A stretch of DNA of 41,736 nucleotides, from positions 1 through 41,736 of IMG/VR virus record IMGVR_UViG_3300005851_000004; one strand, 5' to 3'. The translations under genes and the position numbers were made by a program. The stretch is from a virus. Below the pieces are notes generated by a model. The model was not told where the DNA came from. It was given only the letters and a program-made list of their open reading frames with translations, and did not search any database. Positions 23,074 through 32,839 of the stretch are shown piece by piece; within the stretch, counting starts at the first letter, position 1, and each line of letters begins with the position of its first letter.

Positions 23074-23865
23074 ATGGTTTATAGAAGGGGGAACATTAAA
23101 CAATTTTTTAGGGGAGATCCAACCCTGCTTCTTCATCTTTCAGCCGATGATACCTTGCTTTTCCAAGATGGGAAGTTGAATGTTAATTGGGTTCAAAATG
23201 CTGTTACTTATTCAAAAATTTCGCATTTTATAAGGGCTTCTAAAAAGGTTTGTTATTCTTTTAATGGTTCAACGTCTTATATAACTACTTCAACAGTTAT
23301 TCCTGCTTTAGGTAATTCAGCAAGAACAATTTTGATATGGTTTAGATTGAGATCTAACCCCTCATCTTCCTATAAACACCTTGTAGGTATAGGACAAACT
23401 AATTCGACGGCGCAAGATTTTTCTTTAAGTATTTCTGATCAGGCAACTTCAAATTATTATGTTTACTTGAGAAGATATTATGAAGACCAAAGGTGGTTGA
23501 TTGCTCCATTGTCTTCAAATTTCTTTTTGAATAGGTGGCGTTTTTTAGCACTTGTTTATCCAGGAACAGTAACCGGTGACTGTAAGCTTTATATAGACTG
23601 TGTTTTTTATCCAAGAGATAGTAGTTTTAGTTCTGGCTCTGTAACATTTAACACCCCATCGAATTATGTTGATTTGGGAAGAAATAGAGCTCATTCTTAT
23701 GGAGATGTTGAAATAAGCGAATTTGCTTTGTTTAATAGGGCCTTATCATTTAATGAAATTGTTTCGTATTATAATTGGGCTATAGGAAAGAAGAAATATG
23801 CTGTTTTTGATGTTCCTTCAATTCCTTTAAATCTTCGTCGCAGGTTATTGCTTTCAACTCAATGA
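23074..23865 (+). CDS. LamG/concanavalin-like lectin domain protein, 263 aa
   Basis: Residues about 65-235 match the Laminin-G-3/concanavalin A-like fold: VCYSFNGSTSYI...TILIWFRL, NRWRFLALVY, GDCKLYIDC, ...SEFALFNRALSFNEIVSYYNW. This fold binds sugars. With the adjacent fibre genes it suggests a receptor-recognition or capsular-polysaccharide-binding virion protein. The stop TGA overlaps the next start. Confidence 0.75.
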   Translation: MVYRRGNIKQFFRGDPTLLLHLSADDTLLFQDGKLNVNWVQNAVTYSKISHFIRASKKVCYSFNGSTSYITTSTVIPALGNSARTILIWFRLRSNPSSSYKHLVGIGQTNSTAQDFSLSISDQATSNYYVYLRRYYEDQRWLIAPLSSNFFLNRWRFLALVYPGTVTGDCKLYIDCVFYPRDSSFSSGSVTFNTPSNYVDLGRNRAHSYGDVEISEFALFNRALSFNEIVSYYNWAIGKKKYAVFDVPSIPLNLRRRLLLSTQ

Positions 23866-24128
23866 TGGAACAGGAACTTATTAAATTAGGCTTACAAGGA
23901 GGAGTAGCAATATCAGTTTTAATAGCCCTGTATTTTGTTTTATCCAAAATTGCCGAAATTGTAAAAAATAAGAACGGTGGAAATTTAGGCAAAAAAATTG
24001 AGGAATTGGAAAATAATCATTTAAAATCATTGGAAAATAGGATAGAAAGATTGGAAGATTTAGTTATAGAACTTTCGGAAAGGGTTAGTAGGTTGGAAGC
24101 AAAAATTAACAGAAAACGTAGTTTTTAA
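23862..24128 (+). CDS. Membrane plus coiled-coil protein, 88 aa (holin/DUF-like)
   Basis: One hydrophobic segment (residues 13-32, GGVAISVLIALYFVLSKIAE) is followed by a coiled coil (residues 48-85). This is the layout of XhlA- or hemolysin-like phage membrane proteins that assist lysis, but it lies among structural genes. Two ATGs (23862 and 23865) are possible; the first overlaps the previous stop. Confidence 0.55.
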   Translation: MMEQELIKLGLQGGVAISVLIALYFVLSKIAEIVKNKNGGNLGKKIEELENNHLKSLENRIERLEDLVIELSERVSRLEAKINRKRSF

Positions 24129-24171
24129 TAGGGTTTTTTATATCAATTTAAAGGTCGAAATTAAAAAATTG

Positions 24172-24264
24172 CCTCTAAAATCTCGTCATTCGCACTATTT
24201 TTGCTTGGCAAGTATCTGAATACTTGGCAAAGCAAAATAGTGCCTTACAGAGCAAAATTAAGGG
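24172..24264 (+). repeat. Copy 2 of the ~92-nt element
   Basis: It begins CCTCTAAAATCTCGTCA, identical over 17 nt to the copy at 39227-39211 (minus strand). A near-perfect inner hairpin joins CACTATTTTTGCTTGGCAAG to its partner before CCTTACAG, and the end AGAGCAAAATTAAGG mirrors the start. It lies between a GGTCG box (24152-24156) and the ATG at 24265, as if inserted between them. Bases 24129-24171 hold only the box and an A/T spacer. Confidence 0.6.
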
Positions 24265-24495
24265 ATGTTAGGTAAAATAAAAGAGATGGCAAAAAAAATC
24301 TTTGGCAGAAAGAAAGAACTTCAAGAGAGAAGGGATAAATTTATCGAAGAATATAGGCAATTAGTAGAAAAATATAATCTTGATTTTGCCGTTAAATTGA
24401 AAGTTACGGAATTAGGTATTTTCCCCGAAATTTACATCGTTGAAAGAAAGAATGAAAACTCCACAAGAAATTCCAATTCCCAACAGACAAATTAA
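24265..24495 (+). CDS. Hypothetical charged protein, 76 aa
   Basis: A Lys/Glu-rich helical protein, not recognised. Its start lies directly at the end of a ~92-nt element. The end overlaps the next gene. Confidence 0.5.
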   Translation: MLGKIKEMAKKIFGRKKELQERRDKFIEEYRQLVEKYNLDFAVKLKVTELGIFPEIYIVERKNENSTRNSNSQQTN

Positions 24496-24811
24496 TGAAG
24501 ATGTTGTAATTCCCTTAGGAAAATCCATATATTTTTTTAAATCTTTTGATGTTGGAACAAATAAATTGATAGTCACTTTTTATGGAGAAGATAATCAGCC
24601 AATTATGATGCTTTTAGATTTTACTCTTTCTGGGGGTAGTTTTGTTTATAAAGACGACAGAATAAAACTTACATCAAGAGCATTATTAAATCATAGAACT
24701 ATTTCAGGAACGGCAGGAATACTTTATTATACCGTAGCAGATGGACAAATAACCTTTAGTTCTACAAGTTCAAGCGACAATTCAACTATCACGGCATTAA
24801 TTATTTTCTAA
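24452..24811 (+). CDS. Beta-rich virion protein, 119 aa
   Basis: A small beta-sandwich-like protein, polar and Ser/Thr-rich at its end (DGQITFSSTSSSDNSTITAL). ATG 24452 is chosen over a TTG at 24440 that lies deeper inside the preceding gene. It is probably a minor tail or connector module. Confidence 0.5.
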   Translation: MKTPQEIPIPNRQINEDVVIPLGKSIYFFKSFDVGTNKLIVTFYGEDNQPIMMLLDFTLSGGSFVYKDDRIKLTSRALLNHRTISGTAGILYYTVADGQITFSSTSSSDNSTITALIIF

Positions 24812-24812
24812 A

Positions 24813-26321
24813 ATGGCGTTAAGGTCATTAACTTTGACAAATTTTACAGAAAGAACTGGATGGGATTATGAAATTGTTCCTTCTGGTAATCAAAATTTGT
24901 ATAGGCATTTAAGAGGTATTCCTGTTATTGGTTCCAATAAAAATTTTGAGGGAGGAATTGTTTCTTTAATGAATGCTAGATATTCTTCTACAGAAATAGC
25001 ATCTACATTAACTAGGGGTAGCAATATAATTCGTTTTGCTTATTCTAAATACAATCCCAATAGACTATATGTTGTAAGCACAACATCTGCTGTTTTGGCT
25101 ATAGAAGACACATCTTATTTAGGAAGTATAGGACTATTTGGCGATAATACTAATAACTATCATATGCTTGATGCTGGGAATAATAGAATTGCGGGTTTTT
25201 CAAGAACACAAAATCAAATTGCTTGGAAAAATGAAGATAATCTTAGTGGCTCTTTGAATTTTACTCCTTCTAACACTATAACAATCTTTAATCCTCGTGT
25301 TTTTATGTTTTGGAAAAATTATTGGTATATTGCTTCTCCTAATGATAACAGAATTCAAGTTTTAACACCAGATTTTTCAAGTACAGTGGGAACCTTAAAC
25401 TTAGCAATTACTGAGGGAGTTTATGCTTTCATTAACCTTAATGATGCCTATTTGGGAATAGTTGTTATCCATAAAAATTCTTTTGAACCTCCTAAAAGAC
25501 TATATCTTTGGGACGGAAATTGGCTCAATATTTACTTTCATAGACTGCAGTTCAATAAAGAATTGAGGGGAAGTACAATTTACAACGGAATAACATATTT
25601 GTTTTTTGACGATACTCAAAATACCGATATATATGCTTTTTCTCCATCGGGGCTAAAATTTGTTAGAAGAATTCAAAATTTGAGAGTAGCCAGAGATTTG
25701 ATTGGCGTTGAAAACCACCCCCTTTCTTCTATAAGTGCGGGACAAAATTTCATTGTTATTCCTACATTGTATTCTTCTGGGAATACACAATCTAGAGGGA
25801 TAATTTTATGGTATCCAGAAGATGATTTAATTGTTGAAATTGACCCTCGAAGAAACACAACCAATACTAATGATGTTTCTGCGTATTATGCCTTAGCTCT
25901 AAAAGACCAATTACTTGTCTTTTATTTGAATGATGCTGGAACCAGAATTATGATGGATAGATTATATGTCAGCAACTATTTATATAATTCTCCTTCTGGA
26001 AACCTAAATGAAGATTTTTACGTTGAAACTAATTGGCTTAATTTAAATAACTCGAACTATGTTAAAATACATTCAATAGAAGTTTTTACTGAAAATTTGG
26101 CTGGAAGGACAATAAGTGCTCAAATAGAATGGATGAGAGAAAAAGATAGAGAAAAGGGAACATTTGATTTACCCTCTATTACGCAAAGTGGTTATCAAAG
26201 AATAGAGAGTATAGGTCTAGTAGCTACAAAATTCAAACTCAAGTTTTCTTATAGGGGTTCTTCAAACCAAGACCCTTTTCTTTTTAAAAAAGTCGTTATT
26301 ACCTACGACGATGAAATATGA
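24813..26321 (+). CDS. Tail/DNA-stabilisation-like protein, P22 gp10-like candidate, 502 aa
   Basis: It is rich in short Trp/Tyr/Asn beta strands and looks like a beta-propeller. The C-terminal 80 residues (VKIHSIEVFTEN...ISAQIEWMREKD...FKLKFSYRGSS) form a separate domain of the same outline as that of the P22 gp10 stabilisation protein. Position next to the adaptor-like gene supports a role in closing the portal and forming the short tail. No sequence identity was checked. Confidence 0.5.
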   Translation: MALRSLTLTNFTERTGWDYEIVPSGNQNLYRHLRGIPVIGSNKNFEGGIVSLMNARYSSTEIASTLTRGSNIIRFAYSKYNPNRLYVVSTTSAVLAIEDTSYLGSIGLFGDNTNNYHMLDAGNNRIAGFSRTQNQIAWKNEDNLSGSLNFTPSNTITIFNPRVFMFWKNYWYIASPNDNRIQVLTPDFSSTVGTLNLAITEGVYAFINLNDAYLGIVVIHKNSFEPPKRLYLWDGNWLNIYFHRLQFNKELRGSTIYNGITYLFFDDTQNTDIYAFSPSGLKFVRRIQNLRVARDLIGVENHPLSSISAGQNFIVIPTLYSSGNTQSRGIILWYPEDDLIVEIDPRRNTTNTNDVSAYYALALKDQLLVFYLNDAGTRIMMDRLYVSNYLYNSPSGNLNEDFYVETNWLNLNNSNYVKIHSIEVFTENLAGRTISAQIEWMREKDREKGTFDLPSITQSGYQRIESIGLVATKFKLKFSYRGSSNQDPFLFKKVVITYDDEI

Positions 26322-27490
26322 CAGTTGATAAAATCTTAAACAAAATCAATGATTTTTTAGGTTATTCTGGAACTGATACAACAACAGAGCAAAATCAAAA
26401 GATTTCTGCTATTAATAGTGCTTTATCCTTTTTAATAGGCGAATTTGATTTGGAAAATTCAACAAAAACTACTATCATTGAGTTTTTGGAAGACCAATTA
26501 GTTTATCCTCTACCACCAGACTTTGTATACTTGATTAGTTTGTCTTATGATAATTCTTCAGAACCATACATTTCCGAAAATAATAGGAGGGATTGGCTTT
26601 ATGAAACGCCCGAAATTCTTATCAAGCTTGGCAGAAAACCAGCAGATGCCGTTCTCTATTCCTTAGAAGGTAACAAAATTTATATCTTAACCAAAAATCT
26701 TTACCCCCCTTTATCAATTGACAAATGCGAAGATATTTCTGGGTTTAGTGCTTTAAATGATGCTGTTAATTTGGGAACAAGTTCGGCTTTCAAAAAGGAG
26801 GGAGATAGGTCTATAAAATTTGATATCAATGTAGATGCTTCTGCTTTAAATAGGGCCAGTATTAGAAGAACATTTGTTCCTTCGCTAAGTTTTAAAACAT
26901 ACGAAAATAAAGGTTCTTTCACTTTATGGCTTTATATGCAACAAACTTCCAACTTAACTTCAATCTCATTAAATTGGGCTACTGATAGCGCTAACTATTA
27001 CAAAGTGACTGTTGATGGGCAAGCAGATGGTTCTTCTTTTGTAGTTGGCTGGAATTTCTTAAAATTTAATTGGAAAGATGCTATAATCGTTGGAAACCCA
27101 GACCCAGAGAATATAAGTTACATACAGCTTGATATAGATTACACTGCATCATTTACAAGTTCAAACAATTGGTTCTTGGACGATATCAAAATAGTTGTTT
27201 ATGACCCTATAGTTGTAAAATACTATACGAACTTAGTTGTAAGAGATGCATCAGGTAATCTTAAGAGTTCAGTTACAGCAATAACAGACGATGTGCTTAT
27301 CATTCAAAATGAGTTAACCCTTTCTTTAATAGCTCTTTTGGCTATACAGCACTACAGAGGAGCAAGCACCTTGGATAAAACCTATATCAACTCTCTTTAC
27401 CAAGCTTATTATATGAAGGTAAGAAACTTTTATCCTCCTAAAAGAATATTTGCAAGGTTTGGTCGAGTTAAACCTCCTTTAACAAGATAA
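26318..27490 (+). CDS. Adaptor (head-to-tail connector) protein with an inserted beta domain, 390 aa
   Basis: The N-terminus (ILNKINDFLG...INSALSFLIGEFDLEN...LVYPLPPDF) and C-terminus (ELTLSLIALLAIQHYRG...YYMKVRNF) look like the helical adaptor proteins P22 gp4/T7 gp11 that dock under the portal. Between them, about residues 130-295, sits a beta-rich insert ending in NNWFLDDIKIVVYDP, which resembles a carbohydrate-binding jelly-roll domain. It overlaps the preceding gene by 4 nt (ATGA). Confidence 0.55.
   Translation: MTVDKILNKINDFLGYSGTDTTTEQNQKISAINSALSFLIGEFDLENSTKTTIIEFLEDQLVYPLPPDFVYLISLSYDNSSEPYISENNRRDWLYETPEILIKLGRKPADAVLYSLEGNKIYILTKNLYPPLSIDKCEDISGFSALNDAVNLGTSSAFKKEGDRSIKFDINVDASALNRASIRRTFVPSLSFKTYENKGSFTLWLYMQQTSNLTSISLNWATDSANYYKVTVDGQADGSSFVVGWNFLKFNWKDAIIVGNPDPENISYIQLDIDYTASFTSSNNWFLDDIKIVVYDPIVVKYYTNLVVRDASGNLKSSVTAITDDVLIIQNELTLSLIALLAIQHYRGASTLDKTYINSLYQAYYMKVRNFYPPKRIFARFGRVKPPLTR
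27471..27475 (+). promoter_or_regulatory. GGTCG box, short spacing, for ATG 27492
   Basis: Only 16 nt before ATG 27492 and inside the previous gene, closer than the usual 20-25 nt. Confidence 0.35.
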
Positions 27491-27491
27491 T

Positions 27492-28493
27492 ATGCCTCAG
27501 CAACCTAATCAACAAAATACAACTCAGCAAATTAATCCATATCCAGTTCCTTTAAATACTGCTGGAATTGTTTCAAGTTTTATACAACCAGCACAACAAC
27601 TTGCCAGTGCTTTAGGTATTCAACCACCCCAACAAATTCCTCAAGAAGTTACTCCTTCTGCTATATTGCAAGATATTCAAACGTATACAGAAAGGGCAAG
27701 ACAAACATTAGAGAGAGGGAGGGAGGAAGCTATGAGATTAGCAAGAGAAAGAGTTGAAGCGGAAAGACCATACTTCCAACAAATAATAGCCACTATGCAC
27801 AATGTTGGAGGATTTTCTCAGGAAATGCTAGATAGAATGATGAAACAATGGGATATGATAACTAAATTAGATTCTGAGGTTAAACTTGCCTATGACCAAG
27901 CAATTGCTGCTGGAGATTTAGAAACTGCAAGAGCCTTAGTTCAGACAAAAGCAGCATTATATCAAAGTTTCGTTCAGGAAAGAAACCTCTATATAAATAC
28001 AATGGCCAATCTTTTACAGACAGTAGCACAGATGAGACTGTATCCTTATCAGGAGCAACAACTTAGGGCAGCAACAATGGTTCAAAACCTACAAGCAGCA
28101 TCTGCTTCAATAGAATTTGCCAGACAAGTTTTTGCTCCAAGATTGGGACAAATTAAATCAGAAGCAGATTTAAAACCTGAAGAAAGAACATTTTTGAGAA
28201 GTTTTTCTCAAAACCTTTCTAATTTGTTGGGAACAGATGCCAACGTTGTTTATAGACAATTGTTAAACATTCTTTCCCAAAAGCCAAGAATAGGACAACT
28301 TTCGACGATTGTTGGGGACCAAGGAACTATGTTTATCATAATAGACGAAAATGGTCAATTAAGAACTTGGATAGATCCAAGACTTACAAGGACTTCGGCC
28401 CGAACAAGCTCACGTAGAGGTTTTCTATTACCAGATATTTTTCCTTTACCAAGCTTACCAACTGCTGGGTCAACACCAGAAGCTTCTAAATAA
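27492..28493 (+). CDS. Helical internal-virion/ejection protein candidate, 333 aa
   Basis: A Pro/Gln-rich start (residues 1-60) is followed by long charged helices (RARQTLERGREEAMRLARER) and an Ala-rich middle. Such Ala/Gln-rich helical proteins precede the giant internal proteins in podoviruses and form part of the DNA ejection apparatus. The family assignment is by position and composition only. Confidence 0.45.
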   Translation: MPQQPNQQNTTQQINPYPVPLNTAGIVSSFIQPAQQLASALGIQPPQQIPQEVTPSAILQDIQTYTERARQTLERGREEAMRLARERVEAERPYFQQIIATMHNVGGFSQEMLDRMMKQWDMITKLDSEVKLAYDQAIAAGDLETARALVQTKAALYQSFVQERNLYINTMANLLQTVAQMRLYPYQEQQLRAATMVQNLQAASASIEFARQVFAPRLGQIKSEADLKPEERTFLRSFSQNLSNLLGTDANVVYRQLLNILSQKPRIGQLSTIVGDQGTMFIIIDENGQLRTWIDPRLTRTSARTSSRRGFLLPDIFPLPSLPTAGSTPEASK

Positions 28494-28498
28494 AAACT

Positions 28499-29560
28499 AT
28501 GCCTCAAGAAGAAAAACAAACAACTCCTGAAAAAGTAGATAAACTTCCTAAAATTGCGAAAATTCCTGGTGCTTTTGTAAGTGGTTTACTAAGGGTTCCA
28601 GCTGAAGTTGTTGGAACTGGTTTTCAATTGCTTTCAGATATTAACAGGGCTGGGATTAAAGAATGGGTTGCTGAAAATGTAAAAAGTCTAAAAGATTTGA
28701 TAATTTTGGGTAAAGCAACATTTTCTGCGTTTACTGGAGATACGCAAACAATAGAAAGTGCTGCTACTTATTTCGAAAAAAGAGCAAAAGAAAAGGAAGA
28801 AAAGATGAAAATTGAAGCTCAACCAATCGATTTATCAAAAATTAAGTTAACTCCTCCTACTTCAACCGAATTTTCTACTTCTGCTTCTACTCTTTCGGTT
28901 TCTCCTACAAAAGAAGAAATAGAGCAACAAAAGACCATAGAAACAATGCAAAAGGTTCGAGAAAAATTTGATAGCCTTGTTCAAAGAGGTTTTTTTAGAG
29001 ATAATCCAGAATATTATTTTCATTTATTGTCGCCCCTTTTACAGGTTATAGAGACAAGCCCTAAGGGCAAAATCCCATCTTGGTTTTTCTTCGCTAATTG
29101 GCAGATTAATTACTTAGACGAAAATTTAAATCTTCTTGAGTGGTCTCAATCTTATGCTAGTGAACTTCAGAAAATGGGATTTAGTGTAGATGCATCAAAT
29201 GTTTTAGATGGTATGCATGCAAAAGCTTTCGATAACATTTACACTCTTTATCGACAAGGAATTTTAGATTTTATGCTCCCCGAACCTACTTTGAATGATA
29301 TTAAAGATCCTCGACAGAGAGCACTCACCGAAAGTTGGATAGCAAGCGTTTATAGAGGCTATAAACTTCTCAAAAAAGAACCTCCTCCAGAACTCAAGGT
29401 TCTTTATCATTCATTAACTAAGAGAGGTTCTGCAGCAGAAATGTTAGAAACAGGAATTTACTCTATTTCTTTAGATATTCAAAATGCTACTGGAGAACCA
29501 GTAGAAATAGAAACTGAACCAGATGTTTATACAATCCAAACACAATTTTTAAATAAATAA
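28499..29560 (+). CDS. Internal-virion/ejection protein candidate, 353 aa
   Basis: Residues 20-50 contain an amphipathic or hydrophobic stretch (KIPGAFVSGLLRVPAEVVGT), then a Ser/Thr linker and a helical C-terminal domain. A box variant GGTCA (28468-28472) lies 26 nt upstream of the start. It is not recognised, but it belongs to the set of large proteins that in short-tailed phages are packed in the head and ejected. Confidence 0.45.
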   Translation: MPQEEKQTTPEKVDKLPKIAKIPGAFVSGLLRVPAEVVGTGFQLLSDINRAGIKEWVAENVKSLKDLIILGKATFSAFTGDTQTIESAATYFEKRAKEKEEKMKIEAQPIDLSKIKLTPPTSTEFSTSASTLSVSPTKEEIEQQKTIETMQKVREKFDSLVQRGFFRDNPEYYFHLLSPLLQVIETSPKGKIPSWFFFANWQINYLDENLNLLEWSQSYASELQKMGFSVDASNVLDGMHAKAFDNIYTLYRQGILDFMLPEPTLNDIKDPRQRALTESWIASVYRGYKLLKKEPPPELKVLYHSLTKRGSAAEMLETGIYSISLDIQNATGEPVEIETEPDVYTIQTQFLNK

Positions 29561-29561
29561 A

Positions 29562-32500
29562 ATGGCTGAAAAACAAATAAACCTTGATCCTATTAAACAA
29601 CGTAAATTGGAGGAGTTTATCAAAAATCAGATTGAAATGACTGGATTTGATCCAAGTGTGATGATGTATTATGGAATTGAATTAGAACCAGAAGATTTAA
29701 CTGTTTTAAATCAACTTCAAAAAATTAATCAAGATATTGAAAAATGGAAAAGGACGGGTTGGTTGGCTAAACTATGGAATCACGCTTTGGGAGCTTTTAC
29801 TTTCGGCCTTTATTCTGATAACGCTCCTCCTCCTGAAATAGCAGAAAAAGAAGGAGGATTATTATACAAGCAACTTGATATTCCTGTTATTAACTCTCTT
29901 TACAAATTTTTCGTTTCTGATTATGGGCTTTCTCTTGCTGGTTTAGCAGAAGGTTTAGGGTTTTTAGCCCAAATTCCTTTGGGAGTAAGATTATTAGGCT
30001 TAGCTGGCAAAGGAGTAAAAGCATTAGGATTTTTAGAAAGATTAGGAATTTCTGAAGTTATTGAAAAGGAAATTGCTAGCCCTTTAATCAGGGATGGATT
30101 TTACAAGTGGCTTCATAAAAGTAATACCAATAAGTTCATTTGGGATAGTTTTAAATTAGGTTTGGAAATGGCTCCTTGGAATGGATATGGTGTAGTTAGA
30201 GAGATGAGATGGGCTGGTGAAAGCCCAACTCTTTCTGACTGGATTGAAGGAACTGCCCAAGCATTACCATTTACTATTTTTGCTGCTGGACCTGCTATGA
30301 CCTTGATAGAGAGAGGCATCGCAAGAGGGTGGAATAGATTTCAAGCTTGGAGACTGATGGACAAAAGAGTAGAAACATTGGTAAAAGAGGCGGAAAAAGT
30401 TTTTGGAACACCTATAGATGAAGAAACTGCTAAAAAAGCAATAAGGACAATCGACGAATTTGTTAAAGACGTCAATGAAGGATTACACCTTAAAGGAATT
30501 TTAGAGAAAATAAGTGATTTTAACCCTGAAAACATAGGAAACTCCATTTATAACTTAGGGATTTTAAGACAATCTTTGGAGAATTTTATAAAGTCAACTC
30601 CAGAAAAAATGGGGCTTTTGTATGATACACTTGATGCTCTAAAAGATTTTTCCTATTTTCAAAAAATTAAAAGTTTCTTTGGAGAAAATTTTGAAAGATT
30701 TATGAGTAATGTCAAGGAACTAAAAAGATTTGTTGAAATGGTAGGAGATGATTTGGGTCTTCAATACTTATTCAAAAATCCAGAAGAATTGTTAGCTGTC
30801 AAAGATAAAATTCCAGAATTAGCTCCAAAACTTATAAAATCAATCGAAAATATTGATGAAACAATAAGAAAAGAACTTTATGGCAATTTAATACCAGAAA
30901 TGGCTGAAAGGATTTTTGGTAAAGAAGGACAGTCAATGCCAGCTTGGTCTTTTTCTGCCCTAAAAAACTGGTTAGAGGTTATGGGATTTGTGCACGAAAC
31001 TCCAAGGGATTTTGCTAAAGTTAGTAATTTAACAAGACAACAATTGGCTTATGAACTTTTTAAGAGTCCAGAACTTTTGGAAGCTTTAGGTTATGTAGCC
31101 CCAGAAACAATTGGAGATATTTTGAAAAAAAGAAATGAAATTTTTGAAAAACTTACCAAACTTTTTGATGATGAACTTATTCCTTTATGGAAACAATTGC
31201 CAAACGATATAAAAGAAATTCTCAACGAAAAAGCAAAAATTGAGTTGCTAAAAGGAGAAGATTTAGGTGTAAAGGTAAAGTTTAATCTTGATGAGAATTT
31301 AAACATTAAGGACGTTTCAGAAGTTGTAAAACAAGCTCCTCAAGAAGTTGAAAAAACCTTAGGACAAAGAATTTCCAACGTTTTTGATTGGTCTAATATG
31401 GAAAATGTCAAAAAATTTGTTGAAACTGAAATTCGTCCTCGTTATGGAGAAGCTCTAGCTCAATGGGAAGAAACGCCAGAAAAAACCCAAGAATTTCTAT
31501 CTAATATTCAAACACTTTTAAGATATGGTGGAACTGAAAATATAAAAGAGTGGTTAACAAAAAAGCCTGCTTTAGATGAAGTTGTTGACTTGGCTAAAAA
31601 AGTTAATGAAATGTCAATAGACCCATTAGGACGAGATTTAATCGAATTTTTAGGAAAAAATAGCTTTATTGGCAAAAAATTAGTAGAAAAAATAGAAGGA
31701 AGAATTACAAATGCAAATAGACTTGAACTTTTAAGGGGAATTTTAGCTTTTGGAATTAATGACGAAGAAAGATTGTTATCATTTTCTTACAGAATTTTTG
31801 AAAATAGAGAAGCACAAACCTTTTTTGTTAACCAATATATTAAGGCCTATACCAATGGAACCATTAGGGAGTTTTTAGATAGTCAATATCCAATAATTTA
31901 CAATTTTTTGAGAAAATCTATTCCTTCTTTACCCAAAGAGTATTCAGTTGACAATTTCATAAATGCTATAAGAGCTCTTCAGGACGAAGCCCTAAGAATA
32001 AGAATAGAGGCAACAGCAAGAAATGGAGGTTTAAATCCTTTTGTTTCTCCGAACGAATTTTTAGAGCAATTATATAGGGTTAATCAACACGATTTAGTAA
32101 GGACAACAGAAGCAACGAAAGAAGCAATAAGGGAAATAGCGCAAGAAGAACTTAAATCTACAGCAAAATCTAAAACAAAAGCTGAAGAACAATCAACAAT
32201 AAATCTTAAGGTTTCTCCAATATTTAAGGTTTTAGAACAATTTTGGGGGAAAAATACTAATGAACTCCATAACAAATTAGTCTCTTATCTTGAAAATACT
32301 GGACTTTTTGATAATCCTTCAAATTTAAATCTCACGGAATTTTCTCAAATTATGCCAAAAATTACCAAAAAAATAGCAGATATTAAATCCATTCCTTTAA
32401 CATTTAGAGGTAAAATGTTTGATATAGATACGCAAAAAACATTCAAAGAAGGGGAAAGAACAATGGTAAATTTAGTAAGTTTAACAGGAGAAAAAGAGAC

Positions 32501-32663
32501 TATACCTGTAACTAAAGAATTTGCTTTATGGCTTAAATACGTAGCAAAAACAATAGAAAATAATACTGGAAGAAGACCAAGTATTGAAGAAATTATCAGA
32601 CTAATTGCAGAACCGTTTACTATAGAAGGCGAAGAAATAACAGGTTTATGGAAGTTGGAATAA
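29562..32663 (+). CDS. Very large helical virion protein, 1033 aa
   Basis: One hydrophobic region (about residues 120-155, LSLAGLAEGLGFLAQIPLGV) precedes a very long helical body. There is no recognised enzyme motif. Size and place match giant internal virion proteins (T7 gp15/gp16-like in role) rather than a tape measure, since no long-tail genes are visible. It ends at a ~92-nt element. Confidence 0.5.
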   Translation: MAEKQINLDPIKQRKLEEFIKNQIEMTGFDPSVMMYYGIELEPEDLTVLNQLQKINQDIEKWKRTGWLAKLWNHALGAFTFGLYSDNAPPPEIAEKEGGLLYKQLDIPVINSLYKFFVSDYGLSLAGLAEGLGFLAQIPLGVRLLGLAGKGVKALGFLERLGISEVIEKEIASPLIRDGFYKWLHKSNTNKFIWDSFKLGLEMAPWNGYGVVREMRWAGESPTLSDWIEGTAQALPFTIFAAGPAMTLIERGIARGWNRFQAWRLMDKRVETLVKEAEKVFGTPIDEETAKKAIRTIDEFVKDVNEGLHLKGILEKISDFNPENIGNSIYNLGILRQSLENFIKSTPEKMGLLYDTLDALKDFSYFQKIKSFFGENFERFMSNVKELKRFVEMVGDDLGLQYLFKNPEELLAVKDKIPELAPKLIKSIENIDETIRKELYGNLIPEMAERIFGKEGQSMPAWSFSALKNWLEVMGFVHETPRDFAKVSNLTRQQLAYELFKSPELLEALGYVAPETIGDILKKRNEIFEKLTKLFDDELIPLWKQLPNDIKEILNEKAKIELLKGEDLGVKVKFNLDENLNIKDVSEVVKQAPQEVEKTLGQRISNVFDWSNMENVKKFVETEIRPRYGEALAQWEETPEKTQEFLSNIQTLLRYGGTENIKEWLTKKPALDEVVDLAKKVNEMSIDPLGRDLIEFLGKNSFIGKKLVEKIEGRITNANRLELLRGILAFGINDEERLLSFSYRIFENREAQTFFVNQYIKAYTNGTIREFLDSQYPIIYNFLRKSIPSLPKEYSVDNFINAIRALQDEALRIRIEATARNGGLNPFVSPNEFLEQLYRVNQHDLVRTTEATKEAIREIAQEELKSTAKSKTKAEEQSTINLKVSPIFKVLEQFWGKNTNELHNKLVSYLENTGLFDNPSNLNLTEFSQIMPKITKKIADIKSIPLTFRGKMFDIDTQKTFKEGERTMVNLVSLTGEKETIPVTKEFALWLKYVAKTIENNTGRRPSIEEIIRLIAEPFTIEGEEITGLWKLE

Positions 32664-32669
32664 AGCCCT

Positions 32670-32761
32670 TCTAAAATGCCCTGAGAGAAGACTTTTTAAC
32701 TTCCAAGTATATAAATACCTATCTCGAAAAAAAAGTTTGTCTCAGGACAAAATAGAGGTAT
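32670..32761 (+). repeat. Copy 3 of the ~92-nt element
   Basis: It starts CTTCTAAAATGCCCTGAGAG, six nt after the stop of the 1033-aa gene, and ends GTCTCAGGACAAAATAGAGG, an imperfect inverted repeat of the start. It contains the CCAAGTATATAAATAC core. Its reverse strand aligns along its whole length with copy 1. Between it and the next gene (32762-32839) only a small CGAAAATTATTTTCG dyad (32776-32790) and a box variant GGGCG (32808-32812) are seen. Confidence 0.65.
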
Positions 32762-32839
32762 TTAGAAGAAAATTACGAAAATTATTTTCGAAAAATATAG
32801 AAAAATTGGGCGTAAAATTAACCTTTTTTAAGCAAAAAT

